A stretch of DNA of 64,000 nt from Aquabacterium sp. (GTDB taxonomy: Bacteria > Pseudomonadota > Gammaproteobacteria > Burkholderiales > Burkholderiaceae_C): contig JAHFQM010000007.1 of assembly GCA_023266355.1 (NCBI GenBank), positions 1 to 64,000 of the forward strand, read 5' to 3'. The notes below the pieces were generated by a model, which did no database searches, was not told where the DNA came from, and saw only the letters and a list, made by a program, of their open reading frames with translations. Below are positions 43,383 through 51,969 of this stretch, in pieces. The translations under genes and the position numbers were made by a program. Numbering within the stretch: the first letter of the stretch is position 1; each line of letters starts with the position of its first letter.

Positions 43383-44415
43383 AGGCCATGGCGTCAGGCG
43401 CACCCGTCGCGGCAGGCACCTCGCCCACCGGCACGGGCTGGCCCTCCAGCAACCACTCAGGCGGCACGCCCGCCGGCTGCCCCGTGAGCGAGGTCATGGC
43501 CTGGCGCAGGCCTTCCGTCGTCAGCCCTCGGCCATGCGGCGCCCAGCCTGGCGGCCCGAACAGGTAGCCCACAGCGTGCAAAGGGTTGCGCACCTTCAGC
43601 AGGTCCCGCCCGATGGCCGCCCACTCCGCCAGGCACACCCACAGCGCGTTGCGCGAGGTTTGCGCCTTGACCAGGCCGTAGCGGATGGGCACGCCGTCCT
43701 TCTCCCCGACGTAGGTGCCGAAGAGCCGGTCGAACAGCATGATCGTGCCGCCGTAGTTGCAGTCCAGGTACTCGACGTTGGCGGCGTGGTGCACGCGGTG
43801 CGCCGACGGCGTGTTGAAGACGCCTTCCATCCAGCCCAGCTTGGGCACCAGGTCGGTGTGGATCCAGAACTGGTAGACGAGGTTCAGACCGTAGGAAATC
43901 AGCACCGCATCTGGCGAAAAACCGAAGAGGCACTGCGGCGCGAAAAACACGAAACCGCCCGTGACCTTGCCGGTGATGGACTGGCGGAACGCCGCCGCCA
44001 GGTTGTACTGGTTGCCCGAGTGGTGCACCTGGTGCGAGGCCCAGTACCAGCGGATGCGGTGACCGGCGCGGTGCATCCAGTAGTAGAAGAACTCGGTGCA
44101 GAAGAACATCGCCACCCAGCCCCACCAGGTGTCCATGGGCACCGTCCACAGGCGCTGCTCGTACATCCATTGCCCGAACGGCAGCGACGCGCCCAGCACC
44201 ACGCCCATGGGGATGGCCTCCACCAGCACGCGCCACAGGTTGATGCGCACCGTGACCCAAAAGGCCGACCAGTCGTAGGGCTGGCGACCTGGCTGGCCGG
44301 CTTTTTGGCGATTGGCCAAGCGACCGATCAACACCCCTTCGAGCGCCGTGACGGCCACCGCCGAGGCGCCCAGCAGGGCCATCATGGTCTGGATGACGTT
44401 CAACTTCTCGATCAT
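43351..44415 (-). CDS. Sterol desaturase / fatty-acid hydroxylase family membrane protein
   Basis: This 354-residue integral membrane di-iron enzyme has four or five helices. The histidine boxes of the superfamily are intact: [27 protein letters not shown] and [19 protein letters not shown]. The substrate is unknown; bacterial members act on lipids, hopanoids, carotenoids or ether lipids. The C-terminal 60 residues are a Pro/Gly/Ala extension. It overlaps the convergent YkgJ-family gene by 32 bases. Confidence 0.92.
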   Translation of the reverse strand: MIEKLNVIQTMMALLGASAVAVTALEGVLIGRLANRQKAGQPGRQPYDWSAFWVTVRINLWRVLVEAIPMGVVLGASLPFGQWMYEQRLWTVPMDTWWGWVAMFFCTEFFYYWMHRAGHRIRWYWASHQVHHSGNQYNLAAAFRQSITGKVTGGFVFFAPQCLFGFSPDAVLISYGLNLVYQFWIHTDLVPKLGWMEGVFNTPSAHRVHHAANVEYLDCNYGGTIMLFDRLFGTYVGEKDGVPIRYGLVKAQTSRNALWVCLAEWAAIGRDLLKVRNPLHAVGYLFGPPGWAPHGRGLTTEGLRQAMTSLTGQPAGVPPEWLLEGQPVPVGEVPAATGAPDAMAFTPVGQARRV

Positions 44416-44571
44416 GGCGAACTCTTTGCCTGACAGGCAGCTGGGACAACGCCTGCACCTTAAAGACAAGCCTGCCGCTTGTCGCCAGGGGAAGCCCTTT
44501 CGGGGCGCGTTAAACCCCGTGAATCAGGGGGCGCGCGGCTTGCGCTGGATCAGCCCCCCGAGCGATCAGGC

Positions 44572-44994
44572 TCAGGCAGCGTCGTCCAGGGCGCAGGTGT
44601 AGAACCACCGCCCACCGTCGCGCACGAAGCCACTGCGTTCGACCAGCCGGTGCGCCCGGCCGCCCAGCTTGCTGCGCGCCACGAAGCTCACCTCGCCCTG
44701 GTCCGGCCCGGTCAGCTTCGCGGCCGTGACCTGCAGGCCCAGCCAGCGCAGGCCCGGCTCGGGCGGCTCGATGAGCGCCGGTCGGTGGTCAGGGTGCCAG
44801 GTCGCCATCAGGTAATCGCGCAGGTCGAGCACGAACGCGCTGTAGCGCGAACGCATGAGCGATTCCGGGTCGGGCGCCTGCAGGTGCAAGGGCCCGGCGT
44901 GGAAGCGCCCGCAGCATCCGGCATAAGGCATGGCGCCGCTGGGGCCGCCCCCGCAAGGGCACAGGCTGTCGGGACTGGGCATGGGCTGGGCCAT
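44572..44994 (-). CDS. YchJ-family (SEC-C motif, UPF0225) protein
   Basis: This 140-residue soluble protein has an N-terminal zinc-binding motif (LCPCGGGPSGAMPYAGCCGRFH). The family core follows: PESLMRSRYSAFVLDLRDYLMATWHPDHR and FVARSKLGGRAHRLVERSGFVRDGGRWFYTCA. Function is unknown. It starts 17 bases after the membrane-protein gene upstream, so the two probably form an operon. Confidence 0.9.
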   Translation of the reverse strand: MAQPMPSPDSLCPCGGGPSGAMPYAGCCGRFHAGPLHLQAPDPESLMRSRYSAFVLDLRDYLMATWHPDHRPALIEPPEPGLRWLGLQVTAAKLTGPDQGEVSFVARSKLGGRAHRLVERSGFVRDGGRWFYTCALDDAA

Positions 44995-45010
44995 CACGTC
45001 CACCGCAGGC

Positions 45011-46009
45011 TCAGGCCAAAGTCTGCACGTCGGCCGCCGGGTCGGCCAGGCCTGCGACCGCATCCGCGTCGGACGCGCGCAAGGCCAGGTAGACCTCGCA
45101 CACCCCGCGCAGGTACACCAAGGTGGGCATCACCAGCGCCAGCGCGAACACCATGCCGCCGCCCACCGTGGCCGCCGAGATGTAGCTCAGCGCCTTGGCC
45201 GGCACCACCGCGCCCTGGGTGATCTGCACGGTGCGGCCCAGCAGGCCCGCCATCAGGGCCTCGGGCGGGATGTCCACGCCCAGCACGAACACCGAGACCT
45301 CGGCCATGACCCGTCCGCCCAGCAGCACCATGGCACTGGCGGCCGCACCGACCAGGCCGGTGGCCAGGCTCAAGCCCCCCACCAGCACCGCCGCCTGGAG
45401 CAGGCGGTCGCGGATGAGCCGCCCGATGGTCGCCACCGCCTGCACGGACGATGCCCCCGCCCACACGGTCGGCCCCGTCAAAGGCGCCACCACCACCACG
45501 CCCGCCAGCACCGTCAGCCCGATGATCAGCACCGTGGCCGGCACCACCAACACGAACAGCCAGGGGCCGATGCGTGGCAAGCCACTCAACCAGTACAGCC
45601 CCAGCAGGCACCCCGCCAAGGCCGCCGCCAGCACCAGCATCATCGCCAGCGCCAGCAGCACCCGATGCGCGATGCCCAAGGCGTCGAACACCGCATCGGC
45701 CACATCGCGGGGCGCACGGCCCATCGCCCGGTCCATCAGCAACAGGCCGGCCGCGTTGGCGCCGTAAAACGCGATGAACAAGGCCGCAGCGCCCTGCCCG
45801 ATCGCCCAAGGCAGGTCTTCGCGCCCGAACGACGCCATGGCCGAGGCCGTCGCCAACCCTGCGCCACAGAACGACGCCAACAGCACGTACAGGGCGCGGC
45901 CATCGCGCACCGCCTCGATGCTGGAGAGCACGCGCACCAGGGCCTGCCACCAGTCAAAGCGGCGACGCGAGGCCAACAAGGACGCGAAGGATTCGGGCGG
46001 AGTGGGCAT
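45011..46009 (-). CDS. Uncharacterised polytopic membrane protein
   Basis: A 332-residue protein of eight or so hydrophobic segments, for example VLLASFCGAGLATASAMASFG, VLLALAMMLVLAAALAGCLLGLYWL and FVLVVPATVLIIGLTVLAGVVVVAPLTG, and no motif I recognise. The N- and C-termini are polar. It is followed closely by the YchJ-type gene. Transport or a structural role are equally possible. Confidence 0.8.
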   Translation of the reverse strand: MPTPPESFASLLASRRRFDWWQALVRVLSSIEAVRDGRALYVLLASFCGAGLATASAMASFGREDLPWAIGQGAAALFIAFYGANAAGLLLMDRAMGRAPRDVADAVFDALGIAHRVLLALAMMLVLAAALAGCLLGLYWLSGLPRIGPWLFVLVVPATVLIIGLTVLAGVVVVAPLTGPTVWAGASSVQAVATIGRLIRDRLLQAAVLVGGLSLATGLVGAAASAMVLLGGRVMAEVSVFVLGVDIPPEALMAGLLGRTVQITQGAVVPAKALSYISAATVGGGMVFALALVMPTLVYLRGVCEVYLALRASDADAVAGLADPAADVQTLA

Positions 46010-46318
46010 GTCGCTCTGTCGCTCAAAAGGGAGGGGAAATGGCGGCGCGAAAGGGGTGGATGCCGAAATGGCGGGCGAAAACAGCTGAATGGGGTCCGAT
46101 CATAGGGGCTAGCCCCTAGAAAAACCTGCAGACGGGCCGCCACATGCGCATCAATGGTTGACATCCATTCAAAAATTTGGGTGCAAAACGCTGGCCGAAG
46201 GCTCAGGCTTCACACATAATGGATTGGTCTGTGTCTGGAAGCGGCACCGTCTTTGGAATGGGTCCTGATGGGTTGAAGCTCCACATGGTTACTTTGTTAC
46301 TTTGAAAGGGGCTCTCTC
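46010..46318. other. Intergenic region upstream of the RRM protein gene
   Basis: This 309-base gap separates divergent genes. It is relatively AT-rich in its middle. TTGACA at 46158-46163 and CATAAT at 46215-46220 look like promoter elements but are not correctly spaced with each other. A long 5' leader for the cold-shock-type RNA-binding protein is plausible. An AAAGGGG site precedes its GTG start. I see no gene here. Confidence 0.4.
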
Positions 46319-46789
46319 GTGGGCAACAAACTTTACGTGGGCAACCTGGCCTACAGCGTGCGCGATCAGGATCTGCAAGACGCTTTCTCTGAATTTGGCG
46401 CAGTTTCCTCGGCCAAGGTCATGATGGACCGCGAGACCGGCCGCTCCAAGGGTTTCGGCTTCGTCGAAATGGGCTCTGATGCCGAAGCACAATCGGCCAT
46501 CAACGGCCTGAACGGTCAGCCCGTGGCCGGCCGTGCGATCGTCGTGAACGAAGCACGTCCCCGCGAAGAGCGTCCTGCTGGTTTCCGCAGCCCCTACGGT
46601 GGTGGCAACGGCGGTGGCGGCAATGGCGGCGGCGGCTACGGTGGCGCTGGCGGCGGTGGTCGCCGTGAAGGCGGCGGTGGCGGCTACGGTGGTGGTGGTG
46701 GCGGCGGTGGCCGTCGCGAAGGTGGCGGCGGTGGTTACGGTGGTGGCCGTGGCGACGGCGGCGGTGGCTACGGCCGCGGCGGCTACTGA
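46319..46789 (+). CDS. Glycine-rich RRM RNA-binding protein
   Basis: A 156-residue protein. One RNA-recognition motif (residues 3-80) has RNP2 KLYVGNLAY and RNP1 RSKGFGFVEM. The C-terminal half is almost entirely Gly with Tyr, Arg, Asn and Glu (RREGGGGGYGGG repeats). Such proteins resemble cyanobacterial and plant cold-induced RNA chaperones. Translation starts at GTG (MGNKLYVGN), with an AAAGGGG site. A strong terminator follows, so the gene is monocistronic. Confidence 0.95.
   Translation: MGNKLYVGNLAYSVRDQDLQDAFSEFGAVSSAKVMMDRETGRSKGFGFVEMGSDAEAQSAINGLNGQPVAGRAIVVNEARPREERPAGFRSPYGGGNGGGGNGGGGYGGAGGGGRREGGGGGYGGGGGGGGRREGGGGGYGGGRGDGGGGYGRGGY
46600..46786 (+). repeat. Imperfect tandem repeats encoding the Gly/Tyr/Arg tail
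   Basis: GGTGGC-type codon repeats include two close copies of the block encoding RREGGGGGYGGG. Length variation by slippage or recombination is likely between strains. Confidence 0.7.
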
Positions 46790-46834
46790 TTCCAGATGAT
46801 GCAAGCCTGAATCACTCGCTTGCACATCTTCACG

Positions 46835-46867
46835 AAGGCGACACCCGACGGTGTCGCCTTTTGCTTT
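46835..46867 (+). terminator. Strong Rho-independent terminator of the RRM gene
   Basis: An 11-bp perfect stem (AAGGCGACACC / GGTGTCGCCTT) with CGAC tetraloop is followed by TTGCTTT. Confidence 0.93.
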
Positions 46868-46921
46868 GGTGGCTGCGTTAAAGGGTCACAATCCCAGTCG
46901 CAACCACAGCAGGACCGCACC

Positions 46922-47416
46922 ATGTCGATCTCGAAAAACACCATGACCCGCCTGGCCGCCGCGGCCGCCCTGGGCTTGGCTGGCCTCTCCGGCGCGATGT
47001 CTTCGGCGCAGGCCGCCACCAACGTCGGCGTGAGCGTGAGCGTCAACCAGCCCGGTTTCTACGGCCGCGTGGACATCGGCGAGCAGCCGCCCGTGCTGCT
47101 TTACCCGCAGCCGGTCATCATCCAGCAATCGCCGTACGGTGCGCGCCAGCGCCCCATTTACATGCGCGTGCCGCCCGGCCACTCGAAGAACTGGTCGCGC
47201 TACTGCGGCCAGTACAGCGCCTGCGGCCAGCCGGTGTATTTCGTGCGCGATGCGCAGCCCCCGCGCGGCGACCGTTACGGCCGCGATGACCATGACCGCC
47301 ACGACCACGACCGAGGCGGTTGGCGCGAAGATGACCGCGGTGGCCGTGGCGATCGCGGAGACCGGGACGAGCGCGGCCATGGTCGCGGCAAGGGCCGAGG
47401 CCACGGTCACGACTGA
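46922..47416 (+). CDS. Uncharacterised secreted protein with Asp/His/Arg/Gly-rich tail
   Basis: A 164-residue protein. The signal peptide is cleaved near AQAAT (about residue 27). A conserved-looking middle carries VGVSVSVNQPGFYGRVDIG, PPVLLYPQPVII and PPGHSKNWSRYCGQYSACGQPVYFV, with a possible disulfide Cys pair. A 45-residue tail of Asp, His, Arg and Gly follows. I recall similar small proteins widespread in Burkholderiales without known function. The tail could bind metal or nucleic acid. The start has an AGGACC site; it lies 55 bases after a terminator, so it has its own promoter. Confidence 0.85.
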   Translation: MSISKNTMTRLAAAAALGLAGLSGAMSSAQAATNVGVSVSVNQPGFYGRVDIGEQPPVLLYPQPVIIQQSPYGARQRPIYMRVPPGHSKNWSRYCGQYSACGQPVYFVRDAQPPRGDRYGRDDHDRHDHDRGGWREDDRGGRGDRGDRDERGHGRGKGRGHGHD

Positions 47417-47472
47417 CCGGCCAGCGTCAGAGCCGGCCTGACACCCGTGCCACGGGCGTCGGTCGGACCAGC

Positions 47473-48150
47473 TCAGCGCGGCTGACCGTCCAGGCGGCCG
47501 TGCACGCGCCCACCCAGCAGGGTGAGGCCAGCCACATCGTCGTGCTGCAAGGTTTGCGCACGGACTTCGCTGTGGTCGCGGGTCATCGTCACGGGCAAGG
47601 TGGAACTGAGCACACGCGCGTGGGTGTCCAGGCGCAGGCCTTCGCCCACCACGCGGGTGGTGCCCGTGCGCAAGCCGGTGCCGGCATCGCCAGAAACGCC
47701 AGCGCCCTGCGCACCCAGTGTCGGTGCGGGCATCAGGCGCACGTCAGCGCCACCACTGAGCGTGACCACGCCGGTGGGCTCCACCCATTCGCCTTGCTGC
47801 GCCGTGGCGTGCATGCTGCGGCCGTCTTCGTGGCGGGCCGACAGCACCATGGCATCGACTTCCATGGCGTTGCTCACCGGCCGGTGGCGCATGGTGTCGC
47901 CGTCGAGCACGGCCTCCAGCCGGCCTTGGGCGTCAAAGCGGGCGATGCGGGCCCGGCTGAGGATGTAGTCGGGGCGGTCGTCGGCCTTGGCGGCGGTCGC
48001 TGCCTGGCGTGGCGCGGGCGAAGACGACACCAACCACCAGCTGAAGCCGGCCAGGCCCGCGGCCACCACCACGGGCAATGCGGACTGCAGGCGGGCCAGC
48101 CAATCGGGGCCTCGGTTGAAGGGGCCACGGTTCAAAGGGGCCTGGCTCAT
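47473..48150 (-). CDS. lptC: LPS export protein LptC
   Basis: A 225-residue bitopic protein. One N-terminal membrane helix (about 24-44) is followed by a periplasmic beta-jellyroll with the LptC hallmarks DYILSRARIARFDAQGRLEAVLDGDTMRHRP and a later LDTHARVLSSTLPVTMTRDHSEVRAQTL. It links LptBFG to LptA. It overlaps kdsC by four bases (ATGA). The usual downstream genes lptA and lptB are absent here: the next gene is an unrelated convergent one. Confidence 0.92.
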   Translation of the reverse strand: MSQAPLNRGPFNRGPDWLARLQSALPVVVAAGLAGFSWWLVSSSPAPRQAATAAKADDRPDYILSRARIARFDAQGRLEAVLDGDTMRHRPVSNAMEVDAMVLSARHEDGRSMHATAQQGEWVEPTGVVTLSGGADVRLMPAPTLGAQGAGVSGDAGTGLRTGTTRVVGEGLRLDTHARVLSSTLPVTMTRDHSEVRAQTLQHDDVAGLTLLGGRVHGRLDGQPR

Positions 48151-48761
48151 GCGGTGGGGGCTCCGGGTGCAGAGGACGCGGCGGGTGCGGCCACATTGGT
48201 GTCCAAGGTCTGCAGGTGGCCGTGGAGCAAGGCTTCGTAGCGGCCGGTGGCCCACAGCAGCAAGTCGCAGCACTCGCGCGCAGCACCCTGCCCGCCCTTG
48301 AGCTGGCTGACGTGGTGGGCCACGGCCTTGACCTCCGCGTGCGCATTGGCCGGCGCCACCGCCAGGCCGGCGCGCACCAGCAGGGGCAGGTCGGGCCAGT
48401 CGTCGCCCATCACGGCGAGCTGCGACCACGTCAGGCCCAGTTGCGCCAGCAAGGGTTCGGCCGCAGCGAGCTTGTCGTGCGCGCCAAAAACGGCGTGCGT
48501 CACGCCCAGGTCTTTCAGGCGGCGGCGCACCGAGGGCGAGTCACGGCCGGTGATGACGATGGGCGTGATGCCGCCTTGCGCCAGCAGCTTCAAGCCGTGC
48601 CCATCCAGCGCGTGGAAGGCCTTGAGCGTTTCACCGGCTTCGCTGATGAACAGGGTGCCGTCGGTCAGCACGCCATCGACGTCGAAGATGGCGGCGCGCA
48701 CGCCCTGAGCGTGGTGGCGCAGGGCCGCTGGGAATTGCAAGGAGGGCGTGAGGCTGCGCAT
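48147..48761 (-). CDS. kdsC: 3-deoxy-D-manno-octulosonate 8-phosphate phosphatase
   Basis: This 204-residue HAD-superfamily phosphatase removes phosphate from Kdo-8-P. The nucleophile motif is FDVDGVLTDG. Motif II is ITGRDSPSV, followed by a Lys and the MGDDWPDLPLL metal-binding motif. It overlaps kdsD upstream by one base and lptC downstream by four, so the three are translationally coupled. Confidence 0.96.
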   Translation of the reverse strand: MRSLTPSLQFPAALRHHAQGVRAAIFDVDGVLTDGTLFISEAGETLKAFHALDGHGLKLLAQGGITPIVITGRDSPSVRRRLKDLGVTHAVFGAHDKLAAAEPLLAQLGLTWSQLAVMGDDWPDLPLLVRAGLAVAPANAHAEVKAVAHHVSQLKGGQGAARECCDLLLWATGRYEALLHGHLQTLDTNVAAPAASSAPGAPTA

Positions 48762-49744
48762 CAGATCACCTTGGCGCGCATCAAGTCGTTGGTGCTGACG
48801 GCGCCCACCAGCAGGCCGGCGGCGTCGGTCACCAGCAGGGTGTTGATGCGGTGGGTTTCCATCAAGGCCACGGCCTCGGCGGCGAGCACGTCGTCGCGGA
48901 TGGTGCGCGGTGCGGCGGTCATGAGCTGCTGCGCGCTGAGGCTGCGCAGGTCCAGGCCGGCTTCGATCTTGCGGCGCAGGTCACCGTCGGTGAAGACGCC
49001 CAGCAGCGCGCCGGCCGCATCGACCACGGCGGTGGCGCCCAGGCCCTTGCGACTCATCTCGGACATCACCTCGCCAAAGCCCGCCTCGGGGGCCACGCGC
49101 GGCACGGCATCGCCCGAGCGCATCACGTCGCGCAGGTGGGTCAGCAGCTTGCGGCCCAGGGCACCGCCCGGGTGGGAGCGCGCGAAGTCTTCGGCCTTGA
49201 AGCCACGGGCATCGAGCAGCACGACGGCCAGCGCATCGCCCAGCGCCATCTGCGTGGTGGTGCTGGCGGTGGGCGCGAGGTTGAGCGGGCAGGCTTCCTG
49301 GGCCACGGCGCTGTCGAGGACGATGTCGGCGTGGCGGGCCAGCGCGGATGTGGGCTTGCCCGTCATGGCGATCAGGGTGACGCCCTGGCGCTTGAGCACG
49401 GGCAGCAGGCCGGTGAGCTCTTCGCTTTCGCCCGAGTTGGAAATCGCCAGCACGACGTCGCCGGGCTGGACCATGCCGAGGTCGCCGTGGTGGGCCTCGG
49501 CCGGGTGCACGAACAGCGCGGGCGTGCCGGTGGAGGCCAGCGTGGCGGCGATCTTGCGCCCCACGTGGCCGCTCTTGCCCATGCCCATCACGGCCACGCG
49601 GCCCTTGGAGGCCAGCACCGCCTGGACGGCGCGCGTGAAGGCCACGCCGGCCTCGCCATCGAGGCGGGCGCGCAGCTCGTTCAAGGCGCGGGCTTCGGTG
49701 TCCAGGGCCTGGCGGGCCAGGTCGAGCAGAACGTCAGGCGTCAT
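48761..49744 (-). CDS. kdsD: D-arabinose 5-phosphate isomerase
   Basis: This 327-residue enzyme converts ribulose 5-phosphate to arabinose 5-phosphate, the first step to Kdo. An N-terminal SIS domain (GRVAVMGMGKSGHVGRKIAATLASTGTPALFVHPAEAHHGDLGM, cut here at the functional stretch GMGKSGHVGRK) is followed by two CBS domains (residues 205-327). It starts kdsD-kdsC-lptC, divergent from the antiporter gene with a 92-base shared upstream region. Confidence 0.96.
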   Translation of the reverse strand: MTPDVLLDLARQALDTEARALNELRARLDGEAGVAFTRAVQAVLASKGRVAVMGMGKSGHVGRKIAATLASTGTPALFVHPAEAHHGDLGMVQPGDVVLAISNSGESEELTGLLPVLKRQGVTLIAMTGKPTSALARHADIVLDSAVAQEACPLNLAPTASTTTQMALGDALAVVLLDARGFKAEDFARSHPGGALGRKLLTHLRDVMRSGDAVPRVAPEAGFGEVMSEMSRKGLGATAVVDAAGALLGVFTDGDLRRKIEAGLDLRSLSAQQLMTAAPRTIRDDVLAAEAVALMETHRINTLLVTDAAGLLVGAVSTNDLMRAKVI

Positions 49745-49836
49745 GGGGGATGCGTACAAGATTTCAGGGATGGCTGTCGGGCGGCTGCCCTGCGCCGCCA
49801 CCGAGGCAGTTAGGATCGGGTGATTCTAGGGACAAC

Positions 49837-51852
49837 ATGGCCTCTACGCTCGACCTGACCCTCCTCTATCTGCTCGCGGCCGTCGTCGGCGTGGTGCTGT
49901 GCCGCCTGATGAAACTGCCGCCCATGCTGGGCTACCTGGCCGTGGGCGTGGTGATCGGCCCGAACGCTTTGGCGCTGGCCAAGGACTCGGCCGGCGTGCG
50001 CTACCTGGCCGAATTCGGCGTCGTCTTCCTGATGTTCGTGATCGGGCTGGAATTCAACCTGCCCAAGCTGAAAAGCATGCGCTCGCTGGTGTTCGGCCTG
50101 GGGCTGGGGCAGGTCAGCCTGACCATCCTGGCCACGCTGCTGGGCCACCTGGCGCTGGGCGGCGCCATGGCCTGGATGGGCCACAGCGACGGCCTGTTGG
50201 GCTGGGGCATCCACTGGCAAAGCGCGGTGGCCCTGGGCGGCGCGCTGGCCATGAGCTCCACCGCCATCGTGGTGAAGATGATGGCCGACCGGCTGGAGCT
50301 GGAGTCCGAGCATGGCCGCCGCGTCATGGGCATCTTGCTGTTCCAGGATCTGGCCGTGGTGCCCCTGCTGGTGCTGATCCCCGCCCTGGGCGACAGCGCC
50401 TCCGAGATGACGCGCACCTTGCTGGTGGCCAGCCTGAAGGCCGGCGCGCTGCTGGTGATCCTGCTGGCCGGTGGGCAACGGGTGATGCACCTGTGGCTGG
50501 ACCTGGTGGCGCGGCGCAAGAGCGAAGAGCTGTTCATGCTCAACGTGCTGCTGGTGACGCTGGGCCTGGCCTGGTTGACCGAACACTTCGGCCTGTCGCT
50601 GGCGCTCGGTGCCTTCGTGGCCGGCATGCTGATCGCCGAGACCGACTACAAGCACCAGGTGGAGACCGACATCCGCCCCTTCCACGACGTGCTGCTGGGC
50701 CTGTTCTTCATCACCATCGGCATGAAGCTGGACTGGCGCAGCCTGATCGACAGCTGGGGCCTGGTGCTGCTGCTGGCCACGCTGCCGGTGCTGTTCAAGC
50801 TGGGCCTGGTCACCTCGCTGGCCAAGTGGTTCGGCGCGCCCACGGGCGTGGCCTTGCGCACCGGCCTGTACCTGGCGCAGGCGGGCGAATTCGGCTTCGT
50901 GCTGCTGTCGCTGGCCACGCAGGAAAAGCTCATCCCGCCCCAGGTGGAGAGCCCGCTGCTGGCGGCCATGGTGCTGTCCATGCTGGCCACGCCGCTCATC
51001 ATCCAGTACAGCAACCGCATCGTGAACCGGCTGTCTTCGACCGACTGGATGATGCAGTCGCTGGCCATGACCAAGATCGCGTCCAAAGCCATCAACACCG
51101 AGCGCCACGTCATCATCTGCGGCTACGGGCGCAGCGGCCAGAACCTGGCGCGGATGCTGGAGCAAGAAGGCATCCCCTACGTCGCGCTGGACCTCGACCC
51201 CGACCGCGTGCAGCAAGCCGCCGCCGCCGGCCAGAACGTCTCTTTCGGTGACGCCACGCGGCTGCAAAGCCTGGTCGCGGCCGGCCTGTCGCGCGCCTCG
51301 GCCCTGGTCATCACCTACCCGGACACCCTCTCGGCCAAGAAGATCCTGCACCTGGTGCGCGAGCACGCCCCCGCGGTGCCCGTGGCCGTGCGCACCATCG
51401 ACGACGCCCGGCTGGACGCCCTGCAGGCCGCTGGCGCCACCGTGGTCGTGCCCGAAGCCATCGAGGGCTCGCTGATGCTGGCCTCCCAGACGCTGGCCCT
51501 GGTGGGCGTGCCCATCCGCCGCGTGATCCGGCTGGTGCAGGACCAACGGATCGCCCGCTACGGCCTGCTGCGCGGCTACTTCCACGGCGCCGACGACGAT
51601 GGCGTCGATGAAGGCGAGTTGCAGCGCCTGCAGTCGGTCACTGTCATGGCCGGTGCGGCCTGCCTGGGCCAGCGCCTGGGCGACAGCCTGGACACCGAAA
51701 CGCTGGGCGTGGCCGTGGTCTCGGTGCGCCAAGCCGGCGGCCGCGTCGTCATCCCCGAGCCCGGCATGACGCTGCAGGCCGGCGACACCCTGGTGCTGTC
51801 CGGCCGCCCCCAAGACCTCGCCCGCGCAGAAGGCCTGTTGCTCAAAGGTTAA
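49837..51852 (+). CDS. KefB/KefC-type monovalent cation:proton antiporter (CPA2)
   Basis: A 671-residue protein. About 12 membrane helices form the Na+/H+ exchanger domain, with MLGYLAVGVVIGPNAL and a FQDLAVVPLLVL motif. A cytoplasmic TrkA-N Rossmann domain follows (HVIICGYGRSGQNLARMLE) and a C-terminal TrkA-C domain. It probably exchanges K+ for H+. Unlike E. coli KefC the glutathione dependence cannot be judged. The synteny with kdsD-kdsC-lptC divergent from it is common in this order. Confidence 0.92.
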   Translation: MASTLDLTLLYLLAAVVGVVLCRLMKLPPMLGYLAVGVVIGPNALALAKDSAGVRYLAEFGVVFLMFVIGLEFNLPKLKSMRSLVFGLGLGQVSLTILATLLGHLALGGAMAWMGHSDGLLGWGIHWQSAVALGGALAMSSTAIVVKMMADRLELESEHGRRVMGILLFQDLAVVPLLVLIPALGDSASEMTRTLLVASLKAGALLVILLAGGQRVMHLWLDLVARRKSEELFMLNVLLVTLGLAWLTEHFGLSLALGAFVAGMLIAETDYKHQVETDIRPFHDVLLGLFFITIGMKLDWRSLIDSWGLVLLLATLPVLFKLGLVTSLAKWFGAPTGVALRTGLYLAQAGEFGFVLLSLATQEKLIPPQVESPLLAAMVLSMLATPLIIQYSNRIVNRLSSTDWMMQSLAMTKIASKAINTERHVIICGYGRSGQNLARMLEQEGIPYVALDLDPDRVQQAAAAGQNVSFGDATRLQSLVAAGLSRASALVITYPDTLSAKKILHLVREHAPAVPVAVRTIDDARLDALQAAGATVVVPEAIEGSLMLASQTLALVGVPIRRVIRLVQDQRIARYGLLRGYFHGADDDGVDEGELQRLQSVTVMAGAACLGQRLGDSLDTETLGVAVVSVRQAGGRVVIPEPGMTLQAGDTLVLSGRPQDLARAEGLLLKG

Positions 51853-51969
51853 ATCCGCACGGTTCTCGGGTTGATGCCGCTGGCCCCAGTCACAGACTGC
51901 AGGCACACTGCGGGCAAACAACGTCTGCCGCGGACGCATCACCCAGCGGCCCGACAGGAGACCCTCAGG

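Noticed and set aside
46158..46163. TTGACA as -35 of the RRM gene
   Set aside because: No acceptable -10 hexamer lies 16-18 bases downstream; CATAAT at 46215 is too far away.
46600..46786. CRISPR-like repeat array
   Set aside because: The repeats are in-frame codons for Gly/Tyr/Arg, contiguous and without unique spacers.
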